This document shows, one piece after another, positions 20,558 through 30,444 of a stretch of DNA of 64,000 bases. The position numbers and the translations under genes are program-made. The DNA comes from Furcasterigmium furcatum (taxonomy: Eukaryota > Ascomycota > Sordariomycetes > Glomerellales > Plectosphaerellaceae). The notes beneath the pieces are model-generated. The model searched no databases and had not been told where the DNA came from. It saw nothing but the letters and a program-made list of their open reading frames with translations. Position 1 is the first letter of the stretch. Each line of letters begins with the position of its first letter. Location of the stretch: NCBI GenBank assembly GCA_001599815.1, contig BCIA01000004.1, positions 4,242,082 to 4,306,081 of the forward strand, written 5' to 3'.

Positions 20558-21876
20558 TTACTTGAAGGCCTTGCCGAACATCAGGACCTGGAGCTGGTCG
20601 TAGATGGACAGGACACCAGCACCGGCAACACCACGGAGGATGTTGGCACCGGCACCCTTGAAGAGAGACTTGACACCCTCGTTGGCGATGATCTGGCGGC
20701 CAGCGTCGAAGGCACCCTTGTAGTGGGGTCCAGTGCCACCGGAGGTCATCATCATGCGACGACGGATGGTGTCGAGAGGGTAAGAGGCGATACCAGCACC
20801 GGTGGTGACGCACCAGCCGAGAGCGAAGGAGGCGAGGAAGTTGCCCTCCAGGTTACCGACGAGGACAACGGGCTTGATGGAGTCGTACATGCCGAAGTAG
20901 AGACCACGGTAGACAACGATACCAGCAACGGAGGGCATGAAACCACGGTAGAGACCGGCAATACCGTCGGTGGCGAGGGTCTTGCGGTAGACGTCAACGA
21001 GACCGTTGAACTGGCGCTCACCGCCGCCCTTGGCGTTCTTGGCATCGTTGGCAAGACGAGTACGGGCGTAGTCGAGGGAGTAGACGAAGAGGAGGGAGGT
21101 AGCGCCAGCGGCCTTGAAAGGGTTAGCGAACGAACAGGTGACACACGAGGAATCGGGGAGAAACATACACCGCCGGAGGCAAGGTTACCGGCCATCCACA
21201 GGGCGTAGCCATCACGGTCCTTCTTGTAGCCGAACATCTTCTTGAACTTGTCACGGAAAGCGAAGTTCAGGGCCTGGGTAGGGAAGTAACGGATGACGTT
21301 GGCGGTGTTGCCACGCCACAGGGACATGACACCCTCGGCGGCGGCGGTACGGCGGAAGCAGTCGGCGATGCCGGCGTACTTGCGGTCGAGACGACCCTGC
21401 TTGAGCATCTCATCCTGGTTCTGGATCAGGAGCTTGACACGCTCGATGGGGGCGGCAGCAGTCTTGGAGACGGCGGCGGAGACACCTCCCATGAGGAAAT
21501 CCGCCACGAAGGGCTGTGAAGAGAAGGGTCAGTCAATTGATCCTGTAGGTAATAGAATGAGAGCCGCGTCAATGCCGGCGCGAGCCGCCATCGCCGTGCG
21601 GCGAGCTTCTTTCATGCTTGGCGCCGCAAGGGTGCAAACGGCGGCGCGATTCACTGCGTCGAAGGACGGACGGAAATGAAGCGAATTCGATTTCGCCCGG
21701 GATCCTCGCCGCCAATTGGCAACAGTGAACCATCAAGCGATGGAAGAGAAGCTCGCGGGCGAAGCTGGCGATGCGGTCGCGCGAGGGATTTTGCGGCCCA
21801 GAGCGTCCGGGTCAAGGGGGAAGGAGATGAGGACACGTACCGGCATGCCCAGGACGGTCTGCTTCTGCTCAGACAT
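20558..21876 (-). CDS. aac: Mitochondrial ADP/ATP carrier
   Basis: Exchanges cytosolic ADP for matrix ATP across the inner mitochondrial membrane. Exons 21841-21876, 21169-21513 and 20558-21112 give 311 residues, the usual length. The first exon encodes only MSEQKQTVLGMP and joins PFVADFLMGG after a long 327-nt intron. The three mitochondrial-carrier repeats each show the Px[DE]xx[KR] signature (PIERVK, LDYARTR variant, PLDTIRRR). RRRMMM, the hallmark of ADP/ATP carriers, is present in the third repeat. Intron donors are GTACGT and GTATGT; the second intron ends CTAACCCTTTCAAG. Codon use is strongly C-ending, as expected of a highly expressed gene. Intron 1 may carry regulatory sequence. Confidence 0.97.
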
Positions 21877-24687
21877 TGTGAAGGCTGTGAAATACGGAAC
21901 GAGGAAACCTGAAGAAGAGAAAAGGACTGAGGGGAGTGGTCTCGATGATCTCGAGGTTGACGGATGAAGGTGGAAGAGAGTTGGCAGCCGACGACTGTTG
22001 GAAGGTGAGAGGTTAGAAAGGGAAATTTTTTTCTGGCAGCGCAGGCCTTTTGAGCGATTCCTCCCGGGCAAGCACGCACGGGGACGTACCCGCGCTACTA
22101 GAAAACCCCCAACCCCCATTTCGCTCCTGCCCCGGCAACCCCGTTGGCCTCAGGCTGCCACGCTAATTGGATGCGATAACCCGGTTCAGCCCGACCGAGA
22201 TTGGCCCCTGGGCCGGCCGCCTCGAAACAGGCCTGTGTGGATTTTGAAAGGGATAGCAGTTCACATGTGGCATATCTTGAGACTCATGGCCAGGAAGACT
22301 TTCGATTACCGTCACCAGAACATGACTACATAAAGCGGATGACTCAATGGTATTTGTACCGTTCAGTAGAATCAGATCGAAGTTTTTCCGGGACAAATTC
22401 TCTTGATGGCGGGCAACTGTGGCGTTCCTCATCTGGCGCGAGCTTCGAGCCTGCGTCGAGGGAGGAGGTCGATATTCACAACAGCCATTGCCCATAGAGC
22501 GCGAGTCCTGGGTTCGAGACCATGGAAGCTTAGGAGCCGAGTTGAATTCAGGGAGCCGCTCGCCTGGGGCACCTCGGGAGGCTCTGCCCTATGAGGCCGG
22601 TTGATGTCACACACGCTTCAAGAACCTGGGGCTTGCACACGGCGTTTCTATTGCTCTTCTTCTCTCCCATACATCTCTCTTCTGTGTGCCTGCTGTTATT
22701 AGCGCTGATTAGTCGGCCGAAGCTTGGTTGCCAGCCGGTGCCTCTCGCCCCTGGTGTCCCGGCTTTGGCTTGACATATGACCTCAGTTCGGCTCAACCGT
22801 CTCTCTTTGCTGGCTGTGACCACTGCCACTATGCAGCAGCTTGTCAAACTCGGACACTAGATATCTTCATGAGACAACTCACTCTGGTTGGAACCGAGTG
22901 TCTACATAACACTCACCCGTGTTGGCGTTACCACCGCCAAAACTGACGGAGAGCAACACAGTTCACTCTCCCTCGATGCTGTGGCAGGTCCTACCGCCAC
23001 TCAACACCAACGATTACGGGCTTTCTGCCTCAGTCTTTGCTCGCCAAAGCCCGAATTGCCTCATCTGCCACTCAATATCCAACTCAAGGCATTGGGCATG
23101 GATGGCCCGTGTACATCGCGGCTCTGCCATGTCAAAAAGGCTACCCGCTCGCCCTGACCCGCCCAGCGATTCAAACAGCCGAGCTAAAACAGCAGAAAGA
23201 TCCAGGGGGAAGCTCTTTGCCGAAGCTCGAGAACCCAGAGCTCTGGCCAGGCATGGATATGGCAAGGATTCCATGAAAGGGAAACAAAGACGGTGGACGA
23301 AAGCGCAGGATGCCTCCGAGTTCGATTGCCGTGATGCAAGAAGGTATTGCATCGGTCTCCTTTGAGCCTGATCACGATTGTCCCATATCTCCAAACCTCC
23401 CGTTTCTCAATGGTCTCTGGGGGTCTCCCTCCCACGTTGGCGCCATCGGATTTGGCCCGTAGCTCGTCCGCCGTCACTCCCGCCGATCAAGGTCTGGAAG
23501 GGGGGCGCATTTTAAAAAATTTCAGCGGGCCGGGCAGCGTCTCGGGCGAAAGGTTTTGCGAGGATGGGTCCAACCCCGGCCCCGGGGACCATTGGAAGGG
23601 ATGTCCAGTCCAGTCCAGCTCAAATGGCTCGGAACTCCCGTCGTTGACACGGCGGCTGCGCACGCTACCTATTTCCCCATGGCATTGCGTTCGGCACGGT
23701 ACGGGGATTGCCTCGAGAAAGGCCTCTTTGGCACGGGACCGAGAACCCCTTCAGGACGATGGCCGACGTTTGCCTCCTCCATACCGAGTCCAACCCACTG
23801 CACGGATCGAAGGATGGCAGACAGCCTTTCCTTGGCGTCACTGACCTTGCAATCATGACTTCTTGGCTTCCCTCATTGGCCACAGATGCTGCTTACGCCA
23901 CGCCTTGACACCCTCAGCATTCTCCGTTCGGGTTCCGGACTGGTTGCCGGATATCGTAGGCTCGTGTCGACCCAGCGCCGATACCTTGGGATTGATGTCG
24001 GAAGGTTAAAGTAGTAATTAGTCTGTCACCCTCCAGGTCGAACCAGGCTAGGCATTTCGAGGCCATGTGTCCCCCCTTCGAATGGCCTCTCAATGGTCTC
24101 GCAGTAGACGTCATTGCACACAAAGCATCCCCCTTGGGTGTGCTCTTTGGTTTCACTTGAGCCTTGCCGACGGGCTCCGGAGGGCTGTGTCGCTGTGGTG
24201 GTTGCGATGGTCACATTCTCCTCCGGTGCTGAATTGAAAAAGAACAGGCCATGGCCATGGAAACCCAGAGAGCTTTTCCGGTTCGTGTTTGACAATGTTG
24301 CGGCAAGTTCGGTCGAGCATCTGGGTCACGTGCAAACAGCGTCCAACGCCTGACGCAGGTATCTAAGCACTCTACAATCTCGAAACCATCAAAGTCAAGT
24401 CACTTTAGTCCTGCTCAGCAGTGCTCAGAAGGGAGCGAGACTCGGGCCGCAGGGTCAGCGGCCAGCCAGACTGGCAACCAGCGGCGGCCAAAATATTCCT
24501 CGGGCGGGCATCGAGCCACATCACGGCCATATTCGAGAGATTATCCTTGGGTCAAACGATTCCGATTCCGATGCTGCACCGAGCATGAGTACCCTTTTCC
24601 GGGTTGATATCTAACCCATAGCACCGTGCCCAAACCCTAACGACGAAAAACCATGATCATGTCCATCGCAGAGGTCGCATCATTCGC
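21877..24687. other. Gene-poor 2.8-kb stretch
   Basis: The left 300 bases are the carrier promoter. The remainder has no open frame with recognisable domains on either strand. A CCAAT-poor, mixed-composition region with a GTCACGTG site (24325-24332) and an AACCCTAA box (24633-24640) near the eS25 3' end is all that can be named. A noncoding transcript is possible. Confidence 0.4.
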
Positions 24688-25233
24688 TTAATCGGTACCG
24701 CCAACAGCACGAGCTAATCGGGTGGTCAGTTATTGGTTGCTCGGAAGGGGTGCGCCTGAGGAGGCCTTTGCGGGGTTGACTGGGCGCCGACGTACTGTAG
24801 ATCTTCATCTTGCTGTGCTGAACGACGGGCTTGATGATACCCTTCTCCTCGAGGTCCTTGATGCATTGCCTTGCCAGAGAGCCGTTGATCTTCATGCGGT
24901 CGACGAGGGTGGCGACGGTGACGAGGCGGTAGGACTGGACATCCTTGTAGAGCTTCTCGGAGGTGGTCTTGTCGAGGATGACAGCGTGCTGGGCCTTGTC
25001 CTTGACCTTTCCCTTGGACCTGTGTTTCGCATGAGCATTCTGTGTGAAATTTTCACTTGGCGGAGGGGTTGCAAGCCGGAGCGACGTCGTCTTCTGCGTG
25101 CGTTCGTTCAGGCGATGCGGGATGCGATCGTAACGTACCACTGCGACGGGAATTAGCAAGAGAGACACGGCGGGGGAAATGCGTTGCGACGAACCTTCTT
25201 CTTCTGCTTCTTAGCTCCGGCAGCGGGCGCCAT
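24688..25233 (-). CDS. rps25: 40S ribosomal protein eS25 (with a 2-nt microexon)
   Basis: Small-subunit ribosomal protein, 96 residues. Exons 25195-25233, 25139-25140, 24796-25019 and 24688-24713. Exon 1 encodes MAPAAGAKKQKKK and ends at GTTCGT. Exon 3 starts with the last base of a Trp codon followed by SKGKVKDKAQHAVILDK. Yeast eS25 has KKKWSK at this point. The only way I find to restore it is a TG exon flanked by a GTCGCAG acceptor (branch GCTAAT) and a GTACGT donor, giving K-K-K-W-S-K. The last intron (24714-24795) restores the normal end KMKIYTRAVGGTD; reading through instead gives an unrelated tail. The winged-helix core (LVTVATLVDRMKINGSLARQ) is intact. The gene is divergent from uS7 over 330 bp. 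Confidence 0.93.
25139..25140 (-). other. Two-nucleotide microexon of eS25
   Basis: On the minus strand the bases TG lie between an upstream 54-nt intron ending CCCGTCGCAG and a downstream 119-nt intron starting GTACGT. Joined to exon 1 (…AAG) and exon 3 (G TCC AAG) they complete a TGG codon for the conserved tryptophan. Confidence 0.75.
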
Positions 25234-25563
25234 CTTGTCTGATTGATGATGTCGTGGATGGGAGGTTGACGGAATCAGAAGGGGGGAGAGAGAGGCTGCT
25301 TGACGCTGGCTTTCGACATGCCGAATTGTCAAAGTCGGCGTTCTCTGCCACCCACCTGAGGAGGGCTAAGCGAAACCCTAGTGGGGCCACCAGTTTTTCA
25401 GGAAAAGTGGACCGGTCCTGGGTTTCGGTGGCAGGAGCCCTTAGCGACTCCAGACTTTTGATTCCAGCACGACGAACCTCAACCACCACGACCTTGCGAC
25501 AATCTAACCCGCGACCAACGCAGTTTTTCCACCCAGTCTTCGCAGAACTGCACAATCGGCAAC
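25234..25563. promoter_or_regulatory. Shared divergent promoter of eS25 and uS7
   Basis: 330 bp between two ribosomal protein genes transcribed away from each other. It contains the telomere-like box AAACCCTAG (25373-25381) near its centre. Co-regulation is inferred from the layout. Confidence 0.65.
25373..25381. promoter_or_regulatory. Telomere-like box AAACCCTAG
   Basis: Matches the AACCCTA motif bound by Tbf1/TRF-like Myb factors at ribosomal protein genes in several fungi. Related TTAGGGTT boxes precede the TCF25 and Scd6 genes in this window. Confidence 0.45.
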
Positions 25564-26461
25564 ATGTCTGACGGCGGCGAGATCGAGGTCGAGAACGTCA
25601 ACTACGACGTTCTCCCCAAGGACGTTGTCAAGGAGGTCGGCAACATCAAGCTCTTCAACAAGTGGGACTACGACGTCGAGGTCCGCGACATCTCCCTGAC
25701 GTGAGCCTCCCCTCTCTGCCCCCGGAGCGACGAGAACGCCGAAAGAGCCGAAGAAGGGCGATATTTTGGAGTTGACACGGGCACGATATGCTGACAATTG
25801 GGTTCTCCCTCAACAGCGACTACATCTCCCTCCGCAACCCCGTCTATGTCACCCACTCCGCCGGTCGCTATGCCACCAAGCGCTTCCGCAAGGCCAACTG
25901 CCCCATCATCGAGCGCCTGACCAACTCGCTCATGATGCACGGCCGCAACAACGGCAAGAAGCTCATGGCCGTCCGCATCGTTGCCCACGCCTTCGAGATC
26001 GTACGTCGAGCCCACAACGCGCCCCTCCACGCCGCCCCCGAACGTCGGCCTTGCCGCAGAATCTGCATCTCAGCGAGCCGACGGGAAGGGAATCGGACGG
26101 GCACATGTCCCGTCACAGTACCAGCGATGCTAACACCCTCCAGATCCACCTGATGACCGACCAGAACCCCATCCAGGTCGCCGTTGACGCCATCGTCAAC
26201 TGCGGTCCCCGCGAAGACTCTACCCGTATCGGCTCCGCCGGTACCGTCCGTCGCCAGGCCGTCGATGTCTCTCCCCTGCGCCGCGTCAACCAGGCCATCG
26301 CCCTCCTCACCACCGGTGCCCGTGAGGCCGCCTTCCGCAACGTCAAGTCCATTGCCGAGTGCCTGGCCGAGGAGCTGATCAACGCTGCCAAGGGTAGCAG
26401 CAACTCGTACGCCATCAAGAAGAAGGACGAGCTGGAGCGTGTCGCCAAGTCCAACCGGTAA
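25564..26461 (+). CDS. rps5: 40S ribosomal protein uS7 (Rps5)
   Basis: Core small-subunit protein of the mRNA exit region, 212 residues from exons 25564-25700, 25817-26000 and 26144-26461. The conserved blocks are RKANCPIIERLTNSLMMHGR, NNGKKLMAVRIVAHAFEI, DQNPIQVAVDAIVNCGPRED and the terminal SSNSYAIKKKDELERVAKSNR in order. Donors are GTGAGC and GTACGT; the second intron has a GATGCTAAC branch. Strong C-ending codon bias agrees with high expression. It is paired head to head with eS25. Confidence 0.97.
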
Positions 26462-27083
26462 ACGGTTCCGTGTCTTGGGAAAATCAGGAAAAGGGGGAGG
26501 CGAGGGATCGGGGCTTTCGAAAGAGGACCGGGGAACGTCTTACCCAGCAGAAGATCATGGGCAGGCGTCTCCGCCTCTTCTCGGCGTCACTTTCTCTCTA
26601 TGTACCCTCTTGGCGCGTACAATTTGTGTTGCGTTTTTTTTTTTCCTGGCTTTTTTTAAACGGAGCATGGGGGAAAAAACTATCGACCACGACGGGGGCT
26701 GGGGTGACAACTTCTACGGAAGAAAGGCGTGGGGGATTCTCTACAGGCATCGATATGGATCAGGCCGGTGTCCACCGCATCCTTTTGCATTTGTGCGTTC
26801 AGGGACACACGGGGAATGCGGCGACGGCATCTTGTCTCTTACGGCTCTAGGTGGTTCTTCCCAATAAAAAGCCAGGCTCGTTCAGAGCAAATCATGTCCA
26901 GTCGGCGATTCAGAGTGATCGAGTGATGTCATCAGTTGGTGAAAGAGGCCATGCTTGGGGTATTATGTGTCTCTCAACTCGACCCTGCCGAGTAGACTGG
27001 GTAACAAGGGATGCTCGTGCTAAAGACCATATCCGCGCTCATCGTTCCGTAGAAAGCAGTCCAGTCCAGCATTGCCGTCTCAA
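26462..27083. other. Convergent intergenic region
   Basis: The 3' flanks of uS7 and the acetyltransferase. A T-rich run (26634-26660) probably belongs to the uS7 3' UTR. No gene is seen. Confidence 0.5.
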
Positions 27084-27974
27084 CTATACCGCGGTGTCGT
27101 CTCCCTTGATATTCAGCCTCTGGAACATGCCCACGTGCCAGATACCCTCCTCCTTCCACCGGCCCATGCCCTCGTCCACTTCAAAGCCCAGCCTGGCCCA
27201 GGTCTTGATGACCTGCTCCTGCGCGTGGACGCAGACGAGACCGCCCCATTGAGGGATCTCCTTCTCCGTCGTCGCACCTAGATTATCGAGGCCCATCTGC
27301 GTGACGCTCGGGTTGAAGAAGGCGGGATGGCCCTTGAGCCATGAATGCGCCGACTGCACCAAGAGCTTGGCGATGCCGTGACCGCGGAACTCCCGAACAA
27401 CGGCGAGTCGGCCCAGCTTGATATATGGCTCCTTGCCGTCATGGAGAGACGTCGCTCGGTCGGGGGGATACGGGAGCGCGGGCCTGCCGACGGTGGCATC
27501 TCCGCCCTCGACGCCTCCGACGACAGAGGTCCGTCTGTTGGTGTCGGCTTTCGGCTCCAGGGGCCTCACTTCGCCATCCTCTCCGACGACACCCTTGAGC
27601 TCTCCGTTCCAGTAGTCACCGTTCGGGGCGGGGTGAGGTTCGTGCGGGAAGGGAACGCATCTCAGTGTGCCGATGGGGGTGGACCTGGTGCTGGTGCGTC
27701 GGGGCTTGACGAGGTTGCCGTTTGTGTCAAGGACCTCGTCCTGCACAGTTTTGTTGACGGAAGCGTAGACGACCCAGTGACAGCTCCGGGGGTCATCCGA
27801 GTCAAACTCGTTCTCGGCAGGGACCTTCTGCTCCTCGACGAAGACGGCGGTCCGGACCTCCATAGCGTCGACGAAGGTCTTGGGGACGGTGGCAGCCTGC
27901 TCTTCCTGGGGCTTGCCGATGACATAGTCATCCAGAGACGTGGGCTCCTGGCAACTGACGAAGGGGGTTCCCAT
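27084..27974 (-). CDS. GNAT-family N-acetyltransferase
   Basis: Acetyl-CoA-dependent acetyltransferase, 296 residues, no intron. The acetyl-CoA loop is REFRGHGIAKLLVQSA near residue 205, preceded by the beta4 strand YIKLGRLAVV. The C-terminal half holds the usual alpha/beta elements (EIPQWGGLVCVHAQEQVIKTWARLGF). The N-terminal part (MEVRTAVFVEEQKVP.ENEFD) matches GNATs of the ElaA/YjcF type. A variable low-complexity insert (residues 90-170) separates the two halves. The frame stays open upstream to 28409, but the ATG at 27974 has an A at -3 and starts just before the conserved part; upstream residues look like translated leader. The substrate is unknown. Confidence 0.85.
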   Translation of the reverse strand: MGTPFVSCQEPTSLDDYVIGKPQEEQAATVPKTFVDAMEVRTAVFVEEQKVPAENEFDSDDPRSCHWVVYASVNKTVQDEVLDTNGNLVKPRRTSTRSTPIGTLRCVPFPHEPHPAPNGDYWNGELKGVVGEDGEVRPLEPKADTNRRTSVVGGVEGGDATVGRPALPYPPDRATSLHDGKEPYIKLGRLAVVREFRGHGIAKLLVQSAHSWLKGHPAFFNPSVTQMGLDNLGATTEKEIPQWGGLVCVHAQEQVIKTWARLGFEVDEGMGRWKEEGIWHVGMFQRLNIKGDDTAV

Positions 27975-29097
27975 TGTGGGCGATGGAGCAGCGGTAGTTC
28001 TGTTGCAGTGGTGGTTGTTGTCGGATTGTGTGAAATTTGCGACGAGGCGGCGGTGTAAGAGTGAGAGCCAAGAGTGAAAGTGACTCAGTCGAGGGACCGC
28101 GGGAGCACGCTTGGTATGTTGCAACCCCTTCTCTTGCGAGTTACCACGTGTAGTTAATGGGGCGGCCAATGATTCAGTTTCGTCTCTCGCAGGAGGGGTA
28201 CGATATGTGTGTTCTGTCAATTTGCGGGAATGTATTGACTCAAGTGTGAGGTCGACATTTTTTGCGCGGTGGTTGACGGAGGTTGAAATGGAGGCTGTCT
28301 GTCCCCCCCCGATTGATATGTGAGCTAGCAAGCAAGGTAGGTGTGAGAAGTTATTTCCGCACAGCACTTCCCCTTGCACGTGAAAAACTCCGCCCTCATT
28401 ATTTGTCAATCAACATACTCATTCCTGAATTGCTGGGTGATGCTGCAACGCTCCTCCCTGCTGGATTAGGCATGGAATTGGATGGCAGTTGACGATGGCC
28501 AGTGAGGTACCGGACCCACATCCAGAATGACGTTGGATTGCCACCGTTTGGCCATCCAATGCACATTCACAGCACCTGCGGAATCGGAGTTGGGGCCGGT
28601 TGGGCCACTCGACGCTGGCAGAGCCGATCATTCCTGACCTAGATGCGTTACGAGAGACCTACGAGGTACTTTGCCCAATTACACCAGCAGGCAAGCAGAT
28701 TCGAGTGCCCCTGACAGCCGAGGATTCCGCTGGCCGCACCCAAGGCAGCCAGGACAGGACAATCACGAACCTACGTCTGGTCTGATGAAATTCCGATTGG
28801 AATCCAACGCCGTTCGAGAACTCCGGCTCCAGACTCTCTGACGAATGCGGGCCTCTCGAACACACCACTCAAACGCACCAGTCACACGGTAACACGGGTA
28901 TGGGGGACAAGCGGGATGGGCCACCCAGCAGATGCAAGTCGAACACATGCCCCAAAGAGATATCCTTCGTGTTGCAGAACTCCCGCTCGCACAGGTAGAT
29001 AGGTATAGCGATAATCACAACGTGTCCGCCCAGTATGTCCTTTTCCCCACCGTCATCCTCATGCCATGTCTGCGATGCGCAGGTGCGGGCGCTCGGC
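27975..29097. other. Intergenic region, no gene seen
   Basis: Promoter side of the acetyltransferase gene on the left and 3' flank of the copper chaperone on the right. No supported coding or RNA feature. Confidence 0.45.
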
Positions 29098-29466
29098 TTA
29101 GGCCGCAGCGGGAACGACGATGCTCTTCTCCTCGCCGTCGGCAAAGCCGGAGTTGACCTTCTTCCCCGTCTTGGAGATGGTGGCCAGGACGGTCTCGTAG
29201 GACAGCTCGGGCTCGGCGACGATGGTGGCGGTCTGGTTCTCGAGGGAGACTTCGTGGGACTTGACGCCTGCAGAGGTATTAGCGGGTGATGCGAGAAAAG
29301 TACACGCGCAGAGCTGGGTGAGAGTCTACGTCTGGCAGAGCGCCCGGGGATCGTAGGGCGAAGGACGGGCGAACGTACCATCGAGCTTCTTGAGCACGCG
29401 GTCAATGGCGCCGGAGCAGCCGCCGCAGCTCATGGAGACGTTGAACTTGTAAGTGTGCTCGGACAT
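29098..29466 (-). CDS. atx1: Atx1-type copper metallochaperone
   Basis: Carries Cu(I) from uptake to the Golgi Ccc2-type ATPase. Exons 29379-29466 and 29098-29267 give 85 residues, typical for the family. The metal site is MSCGGC (Met12, Cys14, Cys17) in the first loop of a ferredoxin-like HMA fold. The fold continues ...GAIDRVLKKLDG, joined over the intron to VKSHEVSLENQTATIV and LSYETVLATISKTGKKV. The 111-nt intron has a GTACGT donor and a CTGCAG acceptor; the phase-1 joint makes a Gly codon. A short acidic-to-Ala tail (EEKSIVVPAAA) ends it. The second copper-related gene of the window, the cupredoxin, is 13 kb away; a link is only suggestive. Confidence 0.94.
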
Positions 29467-30444
29467 TGTGGCGGTAGTTCTGGAGGGGATCTCGTGAGAA
29501 GGTTCTCGGTGGGTAGATGTGTTGTGGCTGGAGTTGTCGGACTGCTGGTCGGTCGGCGGTTGCGAAATGGCGATATGGCGGGGTAAATAGTCGCGGGTCT
29601 CGAGGAAGTTAAGGGTGAGATAGTGGGGTCAGGTCTTTCTCAGGTCTCTGGTCCGGATGCTTGAGTGCTGAACTTCAGAAGGCCGCTTTTGGCTAGGAGA
29701 TGCGCAAGATGTGTGGTTAATCGTGTGGTCTGAAAGGAAGACAAAAAAGTCAACTGCGAGAGGCCAGATATATACTACTAGGTACACCTCTGTCCCGTCC
29801 TCTGACAAAACATCCCATCACGCAAGCTCACAGCCGACTGACTGACTTGCCAACTCGAATTATTAAGCCCCGCCATTCCGAGAATGGCGCAACCGAGAAC
29901 ACGGAGCATCTCCCTCCAATCGGCCCCTTTCCTCGTCCTCCTCATCTGAAACTTGCTCACCTCGCCCCGTCTCATCAGCTCCTCTGGACACTCTGCAATA
30001 TCGCCCACTATCAGACAGCCTGCTTCTCTGGCCACTTGCAATATTCATAGATGAAATCATTACCAGGCCCGTCCCGAGGACCCGTCCCTGAAACGCCCTC
30101 ACTCGATCCTTGCACGCGGGTGGTTGCGAGGCTCGACCACGGCACAGATCATGACACCGACCATGTCTTGAGAATGTGATGTTTGCTTTTCTCTGCGTCC
30201 TGCCGCCATCGGCGCCGCCTATGCTGTGCTATCCAGGTACTCCATACCGGTAACCATACTGGTAATACATACAGAGAATCTCTAGGATTGTACTGGTAAG
30301 GGCCAGCAGCAGTCTCCCTGCCATCATGATGATCCGAGCCGGCCCTTGCACATCATCAAACGTGCGCAAACCAGGATCTACCACCGAAACGCAGCTGCAA
30401 TGAGCACGTGCCCGTCCCGTTACAGCCTCATCTCAATCTCAACC
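29467..30444. other. Intergenic region, no gene seen
   Basis: Atx1 promoter on the left, then sequence without coding or RNA signals up to the 3' end of the TCF25 gene. Confidence 0.45.

Noticed and set aside
22495..22525. tRNA-like T-arm word GGGTTCGAGACC
   Set aside because: The flanking bases do not form the 5-bp T stem, and no acceptor, D or anticodon arm can be drawn.
27975..28409. N-terminal extension of the acetyltransferase by 145 codons
   Set aside because: The extra residues are low-complexity and His/Ser/Thr-rich without family similarity, and the ATG at 27974 has better context directly before the conserved part.
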